NCBI RefSeq assembly: GCF_024294785.1
Contig: NZ_JANCLT010000001.1
Location: forward strand, 62,001 to 126,000
Length of the DNA: 64,000 bases
Direction of reading: 5' to 3'
Source: Ectobacillus ponti
Lineage (GTDB): Bacteria > Bacillota > Bacilli > Bacillales > Bacillaceae_G
Positions 24,316 through 34,903 of this stretch are shown piece by piece (the stretch's first letter is position 1; each line of letters begins with the position of its first letter). Both the position numbers and the translations under genes were made by a program. A model generated the notes under the pieces. It saw only the letters and a program-made list of their open reading frames with translations. It made no database searches and had not been told where the DNA came from.

Positions 24316-24343
24316 GTCAAAAATAATTTTATTTTTATTCGAC
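24316..24343. promoter_or_regulatory. ARG-box-like palindrome upstream of artP
   Basis: Minus strand GTCGAATAAAAATAAAATTA then TTTTTGAC. It contains the ARG-box-like GAATAAAAAT and an inverted AAAAATAA/TTATTTTT core. It lies just downstream of the artP -10, where ArgR/AhrC (encoded at 51.6 kb) could repress. Assignment by resemblance only. Confidence 0.5.
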
Positions 24344-24350
24344 AAAATGT

Positions 24351-24378
24351 ATTTTAACACAACCACATATTTATGCAA
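24351..24378 (-). promoter_or_regulatory. Sigma-A promoter of artPQR
   Basis: Minus strand TTGCAT (24373-24378), 16 bases, TAAAAT (24351-24356), about 90 bases before the artP start. Confidence 0.65.
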
Positions 24379-24607
24379 TACTAAATTTCATCTTTTTTTG
24401 CGACTTTTCCTACTTTTCTATTGTTACATGCTGGAAATAGGTACGGGCGGGTCACTTTTGAAGGATAGAAAGGGAAGCTATTCCATATCCTTCTTTTTGT
24501 TATATAAAAAATCTTTATATTTATGCATATAATATACAGAAAAACCCGTGCTTTTGCGAGAAGGGCTGCCCCCACCACAGGAGGGAACGCAACCGGGGCC
24601 TGTGCTG
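24379..24607. other. Non-coding stretch between artP promoter and rsgI terminator
   Basis: No gene is visible here. The one notable structure is GAAGGATA (24460-24467) paired with TATCCTTC (24486-24493), followed by TTTTTG on the plus strand, where no gene is known. The rest is AT-rich to the left and GC-rich to the right (24545-24607), without a recognised riboswitch or T-box. Confidence 0.5.
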
Positions 24608-24645
24608 CAAAAGAAAAATCCCACAGGCGCCCGCCTGCAGGATTT
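24608..24645 (-). terminator. Terminator of sigI-rsgI
   Basis: AAATCC...GGATTT with inner CAGGCG/CGCCTG stem and TTTTTCTTTT following on the minus strand, immediately after the rsgI stop. Confidence 0.82.
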
Positions 24646-24647
24646 CT

Positions 24648-25586
24648 TCAGTCCCACTCTTTTTCTTGTTCCTTTTCTCTTTCCTTTTCATGCTGTGGAC
24701 GCTGCTTGTAGTGCTTCTCAAGCTGCTTCTCTTTCTTTTCCCGCTTCCTTTCCTCCTTCTCAGGGTGCTTCTGTTTCCCCGGCGGTTGAGGGCGGGTCTG
24801 CTTTTCTTGCATCCGCTCTTCTTTCTCTTCCTGCTTCTGTTCCTTCTTCTCTGGATGAGGGTTTGTTTCCGTCCCCTCGTTCGGCGGCGGTGCCGGCACA
24901 GAAGGGATTTGCTCCTTTTCGTCCGGTTCCTCCGCAGGCGGCATTTCCTGCTGCGGAGACTGCTGCTTTATATAACCGCCTGTTGTCAGACCCTTCTTTC
25001 TCGCAGCTTCCCGCTGCTCCGGCGTACTTCTTCGAGAGGTGACGTGGAGCTCCTTCGTGTATGCTTCTTCCAGCGAATGCAAAGAGCGGGCAAGCTCTTC
25101 ATCCACCTTCTGGTTTGTCGCCACATACGTCAGCAGCACTTCCCGATTTTTCACATATCCCATTTGCTCGGACCGTTGAATGACGGAAGCAATGACTTCT
25201 GTCACCCGCTTGCCCTTCCAGTCCCCAAGATCCCGCAGCACCTGTTCTCCCTCTTTGTTATAGGCACGCAGGTCGCGCACATGCAAATCCTCGTCCACGC
25301 TGGCCTCCAGACTTGACTCGGCATCCATCGACACATATGCGTATGCTTTGCCGGGCTTGCCGTTGTACAAGAGCGTGAAGGCAATGAGCAGCGAGCATGC
25401 CAAAAGAAGGAGCGGCTTCCAAATCAGCCTTCGCTGTCTGGTTGTGGCTGCTTGCTCTGCCGATACAAGCACTTCCTCGCCAATTTTATATTGCCTGCCG
25501 TTACGCAAAAAGCTGATAAACTCCCCGCCCGGTGTCATGACAATGACATTGCGCTTTTGCACTTCCATGACAATGCCTCTGTTCAT
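24648..25586 (-). CDS. rsgI: Membrane anti-sigma factor RsgI
   Basis: 312 residues. The N-terminal 55 residues (MNRGIVMEVQKRNVIVMTPGGEFI) are the RsgI cytoplasmic domain that sequesters SigI. One membrane helix follows (PLLLLACSLLIAFTLLYN, about residues 73-90), then an extracytoplasmic domain (YVSMDAESSLEASVDEDLHV, the conserved RsgI periplasmic segment) and a roughly 110-residue tail dominated by Lys, Glu, Pro and Gln. The ATG overlaps the sigI stop (ATGA), so synthesis is coupled. The charged tail is much richer in Lys/Glu than a normal domain and resembles the tail of the DUF5667 protein encoded upstream. Confidence 0.9.
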   Translation of the reverse strand: MNRGIVMEVQKRNVIVMTPGGEFISFLRNGRQYKIGEEVLVSAEQAATTRQRRLIWKPLLLLACSLLIAFTLLYNGKPGKAYAYVSMDAESSLEASVDEDLHVRDLRAYNKEGEQVLRDLGDWKGKRVTEVIASVIQRSEQMGYVKNREVLLTYVATNQKVDEELARSLHSLEEAYTKELHVTSRRSTPEQREAARKKGLTTGGYIKQQSPQQEMPPAEEPDEKEQIPSVPAPPPNEGTETNPHPEKKEQKQEEKEERMQEKQTRPQPPGKQKHPEKEERKREKKEKQLEKHYKQRPQHEKEREKEQEKEWD

Positions 25587-26317
25587 TGCCCCATCACCCC
25601 TTTCATGTATTCCTTGATATACATATATTCTCCCGTCAAAATGATACAAAGCGCCACAAGATAGCGGCGGTGCCGCTCCAGTGTCTTGCGGCTTACCCGC
25701 ACAAGCCCCTCCAGCTTTTTCATTGGCAGCCGTTTCTTTTGGAACAATTCTGCCACCAGCTCCTCCCTGGCAATCAGCAGCTCCGCCACCTGAAACAAAT
25801 GCTCCCTTGTATCCTGATGCTTCGGCGATTCCTTTACGAGGTCCGTCATGGATACTCCGAATTCACTGAGGACTCCTTGAAAATGAAGAATTTCTTCCTT
25901 GCGGTTCTCACTCTCCATTTCCCTGCCGTATTCTTCCATGGAACGCCGCATATCCAGTGGTGTCTCTCCTTGCTGTTCTTCTTGTAAAAAGACAACATTA
26001 TGGCGCACTTCCCGGCGGATATAATCAATGACATCTCTTTTTATAAGAAGCTCAGCAAAGGCAAAGAATGACTTTCCTTTCTTGTAGGAGTACTGCTCCA
26101 CAGCCTGATGGAAAGCAAAGAGCCCAATACTGTACTCGTCATCCTGCTCGCTGATGTAACGTTTGCATACAGTGGATACCGTTTTCCGGACAAAGGGCTG
26201 ATATTGCCGCAGAAATTCTTCCTTATCTCCACGGCCAGCCTGGATGTCAGCAATAACTTGTTCAGCTGACTGCTTTGGTTTCACAATTCGCAACAATAAG
26301 CTTAACACAGGCAGCAC
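25583..26317 (-). CDS. sigI: RNA polymerase sigma factor SigI
   Basis: 244-residue alternative sigma factor of the SigI group, linked to heat and cell-envelope stress. The region-2-like block has EFLRQYQPFVRKTVSTVCKRYI and DEYSIGLFAFHQAVEQYSYKKGKSFFAFAELLIKRDVIDYIRRE. The C-terminal part ends with a helix-turn-helix-like MKKLEGLVRVSRKTLERHRRYLVALCIILTGEYMYIKEYMKG, typical for SigI. The GTG start at 26315-26317 follows AAAGGAGG with short spacing; the next in-frame GTG three codons later is an alternative. Operon: DUF5667 gene, sigI, rsgI. Confidence 0.92.
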   Translation of the reverse strand: MLPVLSLLLRIVKPKQSAEQVIADIQAGRGDKEEFLRQYQPFVRKTVSTVCKRYISEQDDEYSIGLFAFHQAVEQYSYKKGKSFFAFAELLIKRDVIDYIRREVRHNVVFLQEEQQGETPLDMRRSMEEYGREMESENRKEEILHFQGVLSEFGVSMTDLVKESPKHQDTREHLFQVAELLIAREELVAELFQKKRLPMKKLEGLVRVSRKTLERHRRYLVALCIILTGEYMYIKEYMKGVMGQ

Positions 26318-26345
26318 ATGCCTCCTTTGCGGACGAATACGACAG

Positions 26346-26376
26346 AATGGCCACTCCTCCCTGTGAAGTGGCCATT
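26346..26376. terminator. Hairpin between the DUF5667 gene and sigI
   Basis: AATGGCCACT, eleven bases, AGTGGCCATT. The U-tract is better on the plus strand than on the minus strand, so on the operon transcript it may only attenuate expression into sigI. Confidence 0.7.
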
Positions 26377-26389
26377 TTGCCGTGTTTCC

Positions 26390-27319
26390 TTAATCTTCGT
26401 TGTCTTCTTTATCGTGGCCCTTCCCCTTGCTTGGATGCTTTGGATGCTCCGGATGGGCTGGGTGCTCTTTTTTCTCTTTCTTCTCTTTCTTTTCCTTCTT
26501 CACAACAGCATCATGCTCTTTGTCTTTATCCTCGTCTTCGCCCTGGTCATCTGTTTGTGTTTGGACCGGTACAGAAGTCTTTTGCTGTGCAGCCGGGGCT
26601 GCCGGTGCCGCTGGAGCTGCAGGCGCAGTTGCAACCGGAACAGCTGTTGTGTCTGTATTTGTTGTGTTTGCAGTTGTGTCTTGAACTGCAGGATCTGTGT
26701 TTTGCGTGCCGTCTTCCACTACGACAGGCTTATCAGCTTCAGCTTCTGTGCCTTCTGCTGTCTTTGTTTGTGCTGCTTCAATGCGGGCAGCCCACTTCTT
26801 CAGCGTTTTCTCAATGTTTTTCGCAATGGCAGCCTTTGCCTTCGGATTCTTTACTTTGTCCAGCACCTTCGCCAATGCTTCCACATTATTGCCGAGGTGG
26901 ATTTGGACTTCCGCAACTTTCCCTTTGCTTGCTTCTGTCTCTTCTGTCAGTTTATCCGCTTTTTCTAATGTACCAGCGGCGGTTTCCAATGTTTCTTTTG
27001 CAGCCTCTTCCTTGCTCTCATCCTGCAGCAGCACCTTTGCTTCCGCAATGCGCTCTGCTGCCTGCTCAGACAACAGCTTTGCCTTTTCCAGGTCATTGGA
27101 TGTCAGCGCGAGACGGATTTGCTCTACTGTTGTTTTAATGAAGTAGAAGAAATCTCCTTGCACAAGCGCAGGTGCTTTTGTCTCTTCCTGTGCCGGTGCA
27201 GTTGTCGTTGCAGTTGTTGGAGCTTGTGTGTTTGTATCAGCATAAGCAGCTGTAGCTGCCAAGAACGGGCTGCAAATCAACATTGCCGACATGGTACCTT
27301 TTGTAATCCACTGTTTCAT
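26390..27319 (-). CDS. Secreted DUF5667 protein with Lys/Glu-rich tail
   Basis: 309 residues. A Sec signal peptide (MKQWITKGTMSAMLICSPFL, cleavage after AYA) is followed by an Ala/Thr-rich linker. A helical DUF5667-type domain then begins FFYFIKTTVEQIRLALTSNDLEKAKLL (about residues 60-190), followed by an Ala/Pro/Thr low-complexity stretch and a terminal block of KKEKKEKKE and HPAHPEHPKHP repeats. Function is unknown. Such charged tails can bind teichoic acid or other envelope polymers. The ATG follows GGGGGAAG. It lies directly upstream of sigI-rsgI behind a SigI-like promoter, so it is a probable member of that stress regulon. Confidence 0.8.
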   Translation of the reverse strand: MKQWITKGTMSAMLICSPFLAATAAYADTNTQAPTTATTTAPAQEETKAPALVQGDFFYFIKTTVEQIRLALTSNDLEKAKLLSEQAAERIAEAKVLLQDESKEEAAKETLETAAGTLEKADKLTEETEASKGKVAEVQIHLGNNVEALAKVLDKVKNPKAKAAIAKNIEKTLKKWAARIEAAQTKTAEGTEAEADKPVVVEDGTQNTDPAVQDTTANTTNTDTTAVPVATAPAAPAAPAAPAAQQKTSVPVQTQTDDQGEDEDKDKEHDAVVKKEKKEKKEKKEHPAHPEHPKHPSKGKGHDKEDNED

Positions 27320-27355
27320 GTTATCTTCCCCCATTTGCTTTTTTCACTATACATA

Positions 27356-27384
27356 TTCGTAAGGCTGTCCGCTTTTTGGGGGGT
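27356..27384 (-). promoter_or_regulatory. Candidate SigI-dependent promoter
   Basis: Minus strand ACCCCC (27379-27384, within a run of six C) and CGAA (27356-27359). These are the two elements reported for B. subtilis SigI promoters. The gap is 19 bases here if the outermost C-run position is used, so spacing needs checking against the consensus. The start codon of the DUF5667 gene is about 37 bases further on. Confidence 0.5.
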
Positions 27385-27427
27385 CTTTCGACATTTTTTT
27401 ATAAAAAATTTTTTTAGGCATAGAAAA

Positions 27428-27449
27428 AAGCCGGCAAAATTGCCGGCTT
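27428..27449 (-). terminator. Terminator of brxB
   Basis: AAGCCGGCAA, two bases, TTGCCGGCTT followed on the minus strand by TTTTCTATG. It includes the brxB stop codon. Confidence 0.9.
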
Positions 27450-27879
27450 ACACCTCTTCACAATATTGATCGAAATAGCCCTGCAGCTTCTCAATCACCT
27501 GCATTGGCGTGTGTCCTTCAATCTCATGGCGCTCCACCATAGTCAGCAGCTTGCCGTCCTTCAGCAGGGCAAAGGATGGAGAAGAAGGCGGATAACCCTC
27601 AAAGTATTCGCGTGCACGCTGCGTTGCTTCCTTATCTTGTCCGGCAAATACTGTCACCAGCTGGTCCGGGCGCTTATCATAATGTACAGAATGAGCCGCT
27701 GCCGGACGGGCAATGCCGCCTGCACAACCGCAAACAGAGTTCACCATCACAAGTGTGACACCCGGCTTTGTAAAAGCTGCTTCCACTTCTTCGGGTGTTG
27801 TCAATTCCTCGTAGCCAGCCGCACTGATCTCACCGCGTGCCTGACGGACAACGTCATTCATAAAAAAGTTAAAATCCAT
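27448..27879 (-). CDS. brxB: Bacilliredoxin BrxB (YqiW)
   Basis: 143-residue DUF1094/YphP-YqiW family thiol-disulfide protein that removes bacillithiol from mixed disulfides after oxidative stress. The unusual active site CGC is at residues 50-52 ([14 protein letters not shown]), with [28 protein letters not shown] downstream as in the family. Family length is about 145. It is monocistronic, between meaB and the sigI module. Confidence 0.95.
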   Translation of the reverse strand: MDFNFFMNDVVRQARGEISAAGYEELTTPEEVEAAFTKPGVTLVMVNSVCGCAGGIARPAAAHSVHYDKRPDQLVTVFAGQDKEATQRAREYFEGYPPSSPSFALLKDGKLLTMVERHEIEGHTPMQVIEKLQGYFDQYCEEV

Positions 27880-27934
27880 TGAATTTCCCTCCTGTCAATC
27901 ATACCTTTATCTTACCAAGTTCCAGGAGAAAAAC

Positions 27935-29041
27935 TCAACTATCCTGCACTTTTCCTGCCTCATATTGCTTCATCAGGCGCATCACCGCACTTGTGACAGT
28001 CTGATGCCCTGCTGCCACATTCTGTTCCACAAGCGGAAGCTGCTCCTTCATCAGCGGATTGCTGAAAAAGCGCAGCTCCAACTGCTCCCGGATGGAGGCA
28101 TACAGCCAGTCCCGCTTTTGGGCATTCCGCCGTTTGCCGAAGGCGCCCGAGGCTCTTGTAAGCTCCGAAAATTGCCGGATGATATTCCAAAACTCCCGCA
28201 GTCCTTCCTTATAGAGCGCGGAGCATATACCCACATATACATCCCAGCCGTCTGTCGCCGGCTGAAACAAATGGGACATTTGGCCATACAGGGACACTGT
28301 CTGAAGGGCGCGCAGCTTATTTTCCCCATCTGCTTTATTAATCAGAATCGCGTCAGCCAGCTCAAGAATGCCGCGCTTCATTCCCTGCAGTTCATCGCCC
28401 GCCCCCGTCAGCGACAGCAACAGGAAGAAGTCCACCATATCCCGGACCATGCCCTCGCTTTGTCCGACACCGACAGTTTCCACTAAGATGACATCGTAGC
28501 CGGCTGCCTCGCACAGCAGCATCGTCTCCCGCGTACGCCGGTTGACGCCGCCCAAGGCGCCGCCGGACGGCGAGGGACGAACGAAAGCGTTCGGCTGCTG
28601 AATGAGCTGCTCCATTCTCGTCTTGTCGCCCAGAATGCTGCCGCCTGTCAAGGTGCTGCTCGGGTCAACTGCCAATACTGCCACACGGTGCCCCATTTCA
28701 CAAAGCATCGTGCCAAATGCTTCTATAAAGGTGCTTTTGCCGGCACCGGGCACACCTGTAATCCCGATGCGGATGGATGTTCCGGTATGGGGCAAAAGCC
28801 GCTGAATCAGCTCCTGCGCCTTTTCCTGATGCTTCCAGGCATTGCTTTCCACCAAAGTAATCGCTTGTCCGAGCACCGTCCGGTTATTTTCCCGGACGCC
28901 CCTCTCCATTTCTTCTATTGAAAGAGTCCGTCGGCGAAGCTGGCGGCTTGGCGGAGGCGGCTGCACCGCCCCCTTCATCACCGTTGTTGCGAAGGCATCA
29001 TTGTCTTCTTCCGGTACCCATTCCGGTTTCTTGTCAGCCAT
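27935..29041 (-). CDS. meaB: Methylmalonyl-CoA mutase-associated GTPase MeaB
   Basis: 368-residue G3E GTPase that protects and reloads the B12 mutase. GVPGAGKST (96-104) is the P-loop. The VLAVDPSSTLTGGSILGDKTRM switch and VETVGVGQSE segments, and NKADG for guanine recognition, follow. It starts three bases after the mutB stop, so it is the third gene of mutA-mutB-meaB. Formerly annotated ArgK in many genomes. Confidence 0.94.
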   Translation of the reverse strand: MADKKPEWVPEEDNDAFATTVMKGAVQPPPPSRQLRRRTLSIEEMERGVRENNRTVLGQAITLVESNAWKHQEKAQELIQRLLPHTGTSIRIGITGVPGAGKSTFIEAFGTMLCEMGHRVAVLAVDPSSTLTGGSILGDKTRMEQLIQQPNAFVRPSPSGGALGGVNRRTRETMLLCEAAGYDVILVETVGVGQSEGMVRDMVDFFLLLSLTGAGDELQGMKRGILELADAILINKADGENKLRALQTVSLYGQMSHLFQPATDGWDVYVGICSALYKEGLREFWNIIRQFSELTRASGAFGKRRNAQKRDWLYASIREQLELRFFSNPLMKEQLPLVEQNVAAGHQTVTSAVMRLMKQYEAGKVQDS

Positions 29042-29044
29042 AGC

Positions 29045-31191
<2,147 letters not shown>

Positions 31192-31195
<4 letters not shown>

Positions 31196-33210
31196 ACTGT
31201 CACCTCCAGCTCATTATGCAATTCATACAAATACGGAAGCAGGCCGTCCGGCCCATTCACACAGCCATGTACCCCAAGCTGTCTCCAGACTTCCGCATCG
31301 CCGTATGCTCCGATGACAAACAGCTTAGCCTGCAAGCCCGCAGCCGCCAGCACACTGGCAGCTTCCTGCTGCGCCTCTTCGTTTCCCGCCAGGAATACAG
31401 CATTTGCCCCCGCCTCTGCACATGCGGCATTGGGTTCCGAAAGCGCCTGCCGCACATTGTAGCCGCATGCTTCGAGGGCGCTGGCGAGGAGCGGAGACAC
31501 CTTTTCTCCGTTCAACCGCAGAATATCCGCCTGCGGCCTGCGGCCTGTCCGCTGCTCATAGCGTTCGGCTGCTTCCCGCAGCACTTCAAACGGCTCTGCA
31601 TCGCGCATGACCGGGAGCGGCTGCACCTGCTCTTCCCCCTGCGGGAAGAGGGCAATCAGTTCACCAATTGTCGCACCGGCGCGCCATGCCTGCTCCAGCA
31701 CATCCGGCGTATCAGAAGCCGTAAGCGTCAGGCTCTGCGGCAGCGCTTGCCGCAGCACATCTGCATTCCTCTGCTCCTTGTACTTAATAACCTCAAGAAT
31801 GCGGCGCTGCTGCTGTTCTGCGGGCTTTGCCGATTCCTTCAGCAGCACTTCATCCTTTTTCACATACATGTTTGTGCCGACAATCCGCTGCTTCAGGGAC
31901 ATGACGTTGTACCGGCGCCGCTTTGCTGTTTCCGCAATCTCCCGCTGCAGCCAGCCCTGCTGCAGCACCGCATGCATGCCGCCCTTCGCTTCAATCGTTT
32001 GGAACAGCTCCCAGGCCTGCTTGGCCAACTCGCTTGTCAAGGCCTCCACGTAATAAGAGCCGCGGGCCGGGTCAACCACCTGCAGCAGGTGCGACTCTTC
32101 GCGCAGAATATGCTGAATATTACGCGCCCAGCGCTCGCCGTTTTCGTCGCCGCCTCCGTAAGCTTCATCGTATGTACCGACATGCAAGGTATCAGCACCG
32201 CCCACCAAAGCGGCAAAGGCTTCCGTTGTGGCGCGCAGCAAATTCACATGCGGGTCGTACATTGTTTTCGTCCGCTCTGAGGTGCGCACATGCAATTGCA
32301 TACGCTGCGCTTCTCTTCCTGCGCCGAAGCTCTCCGCAATCTTGCTCCACAGCACCCGGATGGCCCGCAGCTTTGCAATCTCTGTGAACAAGTGCGGACC
32401 GGCAGAAAAGCCAAACGTGATGCTGCTGCAGGCCGCATCGGCGGAAACACCTCTGCCAAGCAATGCCCGCACATACTCCGCGGCCGTTGCCAAAGCAGCC
32501 GCCAGCTCCTGTACAGCATGGGCGCCGGCACGGTGGCAGGCGTTGATGCTGACAAACACCGTCCGGACTTCCGGCGCATGGGTGCCTGTCCAGACAATTG
32601 CCGCCGCCATACTGTCATAAGCGGCTTCCAAAGACACCGGCAGCTTTCCGGTTGAAGCCAGCACGCCCAGCGGATCGGCACCGACAGTTCCCTTCCATTT
32701 TGCACCGCGCTGCTTGGCATAAGCAGCCAAGCCGGTGACAAGCGGCAGAGCCGTATATCCCGCATACACCAGCAGCGGATGTTTCGCCAAATCCACTTCC
32801 TTCAAAGCGCTTTCAAAATCCTCGAGGCTGTTCAGCGCAATACCGCCCCGAAGCACTTCCCCGCTGCCCGCCGTATCGGAATCCAATCCGGCACGCGTAG
32901 CTTTATCAAGCGGCAGGTTCAGGACTTCCTGTCCTGTCTCAAGCGCATGCTGCAGCTTATACTGCATTTCCGGTGCTGCATACGCGGCCAGCTCCTGTGC
33001 CACCGTATGCCGCTCCTTTGGAATATGCACGGCCGCTTCCAGTTCTTTTCCCTCCGCATGCTCCCTTGTGTATAGAGGCTGTAAGGCAATATGTTCATAT
33101 GTGTCTGTGATAATGCTAGAAAACGGCTTCCCCTTCAACGTTTTTTCCGCAAGCCTGCGCCAATTTTCATGATCGGCTCCGGCAAACTCGCGGAACGTGT
33201 TTTTCTCCAT
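31192..33210 (-). CDS. mutA: Methylmalonyl-CoA mutase small subunit
   Basis: 672 residues, partner of MutB in a heterodimer. It keeps the barrel fold ([34 protein letters not shown]) and a Rossmann-like C-terminal domain. The C-terminal domain ([26 protein letters not shown]) has no DxHxxG cobalamin motif, as expected for the non-catalytic subunit. The ATG follows a GGGGGATAGGGAG ribosome site. It is the first gene of mutA-mutB-meaB; upstream DNA is AT-rich with possible -10 hexamers but no convincing complete promoter. Confidence 0.94.
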
Positions 33211-33321
33211 CTCCCTATCCCCCTTATCACTTTCCTCTAAAATTATAATAGTATAAATTTTCTAAACCATTATACATTTTTAGTGTATTACAAAATTTTG
33301 CTGCCCGCAAATGACAATTCC

Positions 33322-33340
33322 AAAAAGAGCCGGAGCTCTT
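33322..33340 (-). terminator. Terminator of the Nudix gene
   Basis: AAGAGC, four bases, GCTCTT, then TTTTTGG on the minus strand, just after the Nudix stop codon. Confidence 0.7.
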
Positions 33341-33347
33341 CTCTTGG

Positions 33348-33806
33348 CTATTTTTGCTGCAGCTTTTGATACGCAGTAATCATTTTGCGGTGGGAGCCCA
33401 CCATGTAGTCCGGCAGCGCGTCAAGCGGAAAGAACTGCAGGGCGGTTCCCTCCAGCCTGTCTGCTGCCATCCTGCCGCTGTAATTCCTTGTATAGTAGGC
33501 CGCCGTGACAGATTGAAAGACGTCGCCGTTTGCCAGCTTGGTCACATAGTTTTTGCCGGAAAAGATGCCAATCAGGCGCAGGTCTTCCACTTGAAATCCA
33601 GTTTCCTCATACACTTCCCGCTTTGCCGTCTCTTCTGTCGACTCGCCAAACTCCATCAGCCCGCCGGGCAAGCCCCATTTCCCAGCCGGCTCTGTCCGCT
33701 GCTGCAGCAAGACACGCTCCTGTTCGTCGAGCAGCACCACAACAGCGCCGACCAGAATGAGAGGATGTGTGCCGACCAGCTGCCTCAGTTCCTCAATATA
33801 TCCCAT
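33348..33806 (-). CDS. Nudix hydrolase
   Basis: 152-residue pyrophosphohydrolase. The Nudix box runs from about residue 49 (GGLMEFGESTEETAKREVYEETG) with all canonical Gly, Arg and Glu positions. The N-terminal VGAVVVLLDEQERVLLQQR is typical of nucleotide- or ADP-ribose-type enzymes, but the substrate is not readable. Monocistronic; convergent with nothing on its left and divergent from the small DUF2639 gene on its right. Confidence 0.88.
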   Translation of the reverse strand: MGYIEELRQLVGTHPLILVGAVVVLLDEQERVLLQQRTEPAGKWGLPGGLMEFGESTEETAKREVYEETGFQVEDLRLIGIFSGKNYVTKLANGDVFQSVTAAYYTRNYSGRMAADRLEGTALQFFPLDALPDYMVGSHRKMITAYQKLQQK

Positions 33807-33902
33807 GTAAACAACCTTTCTTATTTTCTTTGCTTGTCCAAAGACAAGAGCAAGCTCTTTCTCTCATATATTGTATCATTTCAAAGAAAGGAAGGTGTCT
33901 CC

Positions 33903-34055
33903 ATGGCACATATTTATTCCAAAGGCTGGTATATCCAGCAACTGAAGTCCGCCGGCATCTCCAAGCACCAGCAGCGCAAGCTGGAAACCTACAAAACTTA
34001 TGTTCTTGCCAACCTGTACCGGATTCATGTTGAAGCAAAAAAAGCGGCCCCTTAA
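33903..34055 (+). CDS. YflJ-like DUF2639 small protein
   Basis: 50 residues: MAHIYSKGWYIQQLKSAGI, KHQQRKLETYKTYVLANLYR. The SKGWY...L...G pattern and the LETYKTYxLxNLY ending match the DUF2639 (YflJ) family of short Bacillus proteins with no known function. The ATG follows AAAGGAAGGTG. It has its own terminator. No membrane segment is present. Confidence 0.75.
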   Translation: MAHIYSKGWYIQQLKSAGISKHQQRKLETYKTYVLANLYRIHVEAKKAAP

Positions 34056-34069
34056 TGCGGGCCGTTTTC
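34039..34069. terminator. Bidirectional terminator after the DUF2639 and DUF421 genes
   Basis: CGGCCC, eight bases, GGGCCG with TTTTC on the plus side and a long T-run (from AAAAAAAG) on the minus side. Serves two convergent genes. Confidence 0.85.
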
Positions 34070-34766
34070 ATTCGTATAAGAATACCTGCAGCTCTTCCCG
34101 GCTGCTGACCATTCCCAGTAAAATGCTGTGAATCTCCCGGCCCCGCAGCTTCCCATGCAGCCATGCGTCATCCTTTCCCAGCGACAGCAAAGCATCCTGC
34201 CGTACTTTCCCCTCCTTAATGACAACAACGGGCAAAGAGAAAGGTCCACTGTTTAAGTGGATATCCCTTCTCGTCGGCTGCTCATACTCCGGATGCAAAA
34301 AGAAGGACACCTGTCCGCCCGGTTCCCAGAGGGCGACCGCCACTTCTTGTATATTCTCCACCTGCTGCAGGCGCAGCTCTGAGAGTACATAATCCATCGA
34401 GATTCGGGCCCGCCGCAAATTTTTGCGGAGAAACCGGCCATTGCGGATAATCGGCAGCGGAACCGGCTCCAGGAACACCCGCCACCTTTCCCACTTCAGT
34501 CCCAACAGCGAACTCAATACGTGCAGCACAACAATAGCTGTGCTTGTCACCATGGCATCCCCCATGCCAAGGTGCGGGTCAGACAGCGGGTTTCCAAGAA
34601 GCCCGCCAAGCAGAAGCGCGGTCACAAAGTCCAGAAAATGAAGCTGCGAAATGGAACGCTGCCCAAGCAGCTTTGTAATAAACAGCAGAAAAAGATACCC
34701 CACCACGCCCCGCATGACCCAATCCGTCCATTGCAAATGGTCATGGGCACTGGAAAATACATGCAT
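34068..34766 (-). CDS. DUF421 (YetF-like) membrane protein
   Basis: 232 residues. Three N-terminal membrane helices (WVMRGVVGYLFLLFITKLLG, FVTALLLGGLLGNPL, AMVTSTAIVVLHVLSSLLG) are followed by the cytosolic DUF421 domain with IIRNGRFLRKNLRRARISMDYVLSELRLQ and QVSFFLHPEYE. YetF-type proteins occur in sporulating bacilli; the molecular role is not established. The ATG at 34764-34766 follows AAAGGAGTGG. A longer in-frame extension lacks similarity. Confidence 0.85.
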   Translation of the reverse strand: MHVFSSAHDHLQWTDWVMRGVVGYLFLLFITKLLGQRSISQLHFLDFVTALLLGGLLGNPLSDPHLGMGDAMVTSTAIVVLHVLSSLLGLKWERWRVFLEPVPLPIIRNGRFLRKNLRRARISMDYVLSELRLQQVENIQEVAVALWEPGGQVSFFLHPEYEQPTRRDIHLNSGPFSLPVVVIKEGKVRQDALLSLGKDDAWLHGKLRGREIHSILLGMVSSREELQVFLYE

Positions 34767-34864
34767 TGTGTCCACTCCTTTGCATTTATTGTCTCCCGGC
34801 GGAAATCTCCTATATACGGGATCAATCTCAATATCCCACAGTTTTTCAAGCTTATTTACAAAAC

Positions 34865-34894
34865 AAAAAAGCCGGCCTGATTTCTCAGGCCGGC
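34865..34894 (-). terminator. Terminator of the bkd operon
   Basis: GCCGGCCTGA, four bases, TCAGGCCGGC and TTTTTTG on the minus strand, ten bases after the bkdB stop. Confidence 0.93.
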
Positions 34895-34903
34895 TGCTCC
34901 CCA

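Noticed and set aside
24379-24647. Riboswitch or T-box upstream of artPQR
   Set aside because: No T-box core, lysine or glycine aptamer pattern was found; the only supported regulatory signals are the sigma-A promoter and the ARG-box-like palindrome.
24666-25316. Leu/Phe/Arg-rich plus-strand frame opposite rsgI
   Set aside because: It is the mirror of the Lys/Glu-rich RsgI tail; the repeating composition follows from the minus-strand gene.
26400-26684. Ser/Phe and Ala/Gly repeat protein on the plus strand opposite the DUF5667 gene
   Set aside because: Low-complexity complement of the Lys/Glu and Ala/Pro tracts of the secreted protein; no ribosome site.
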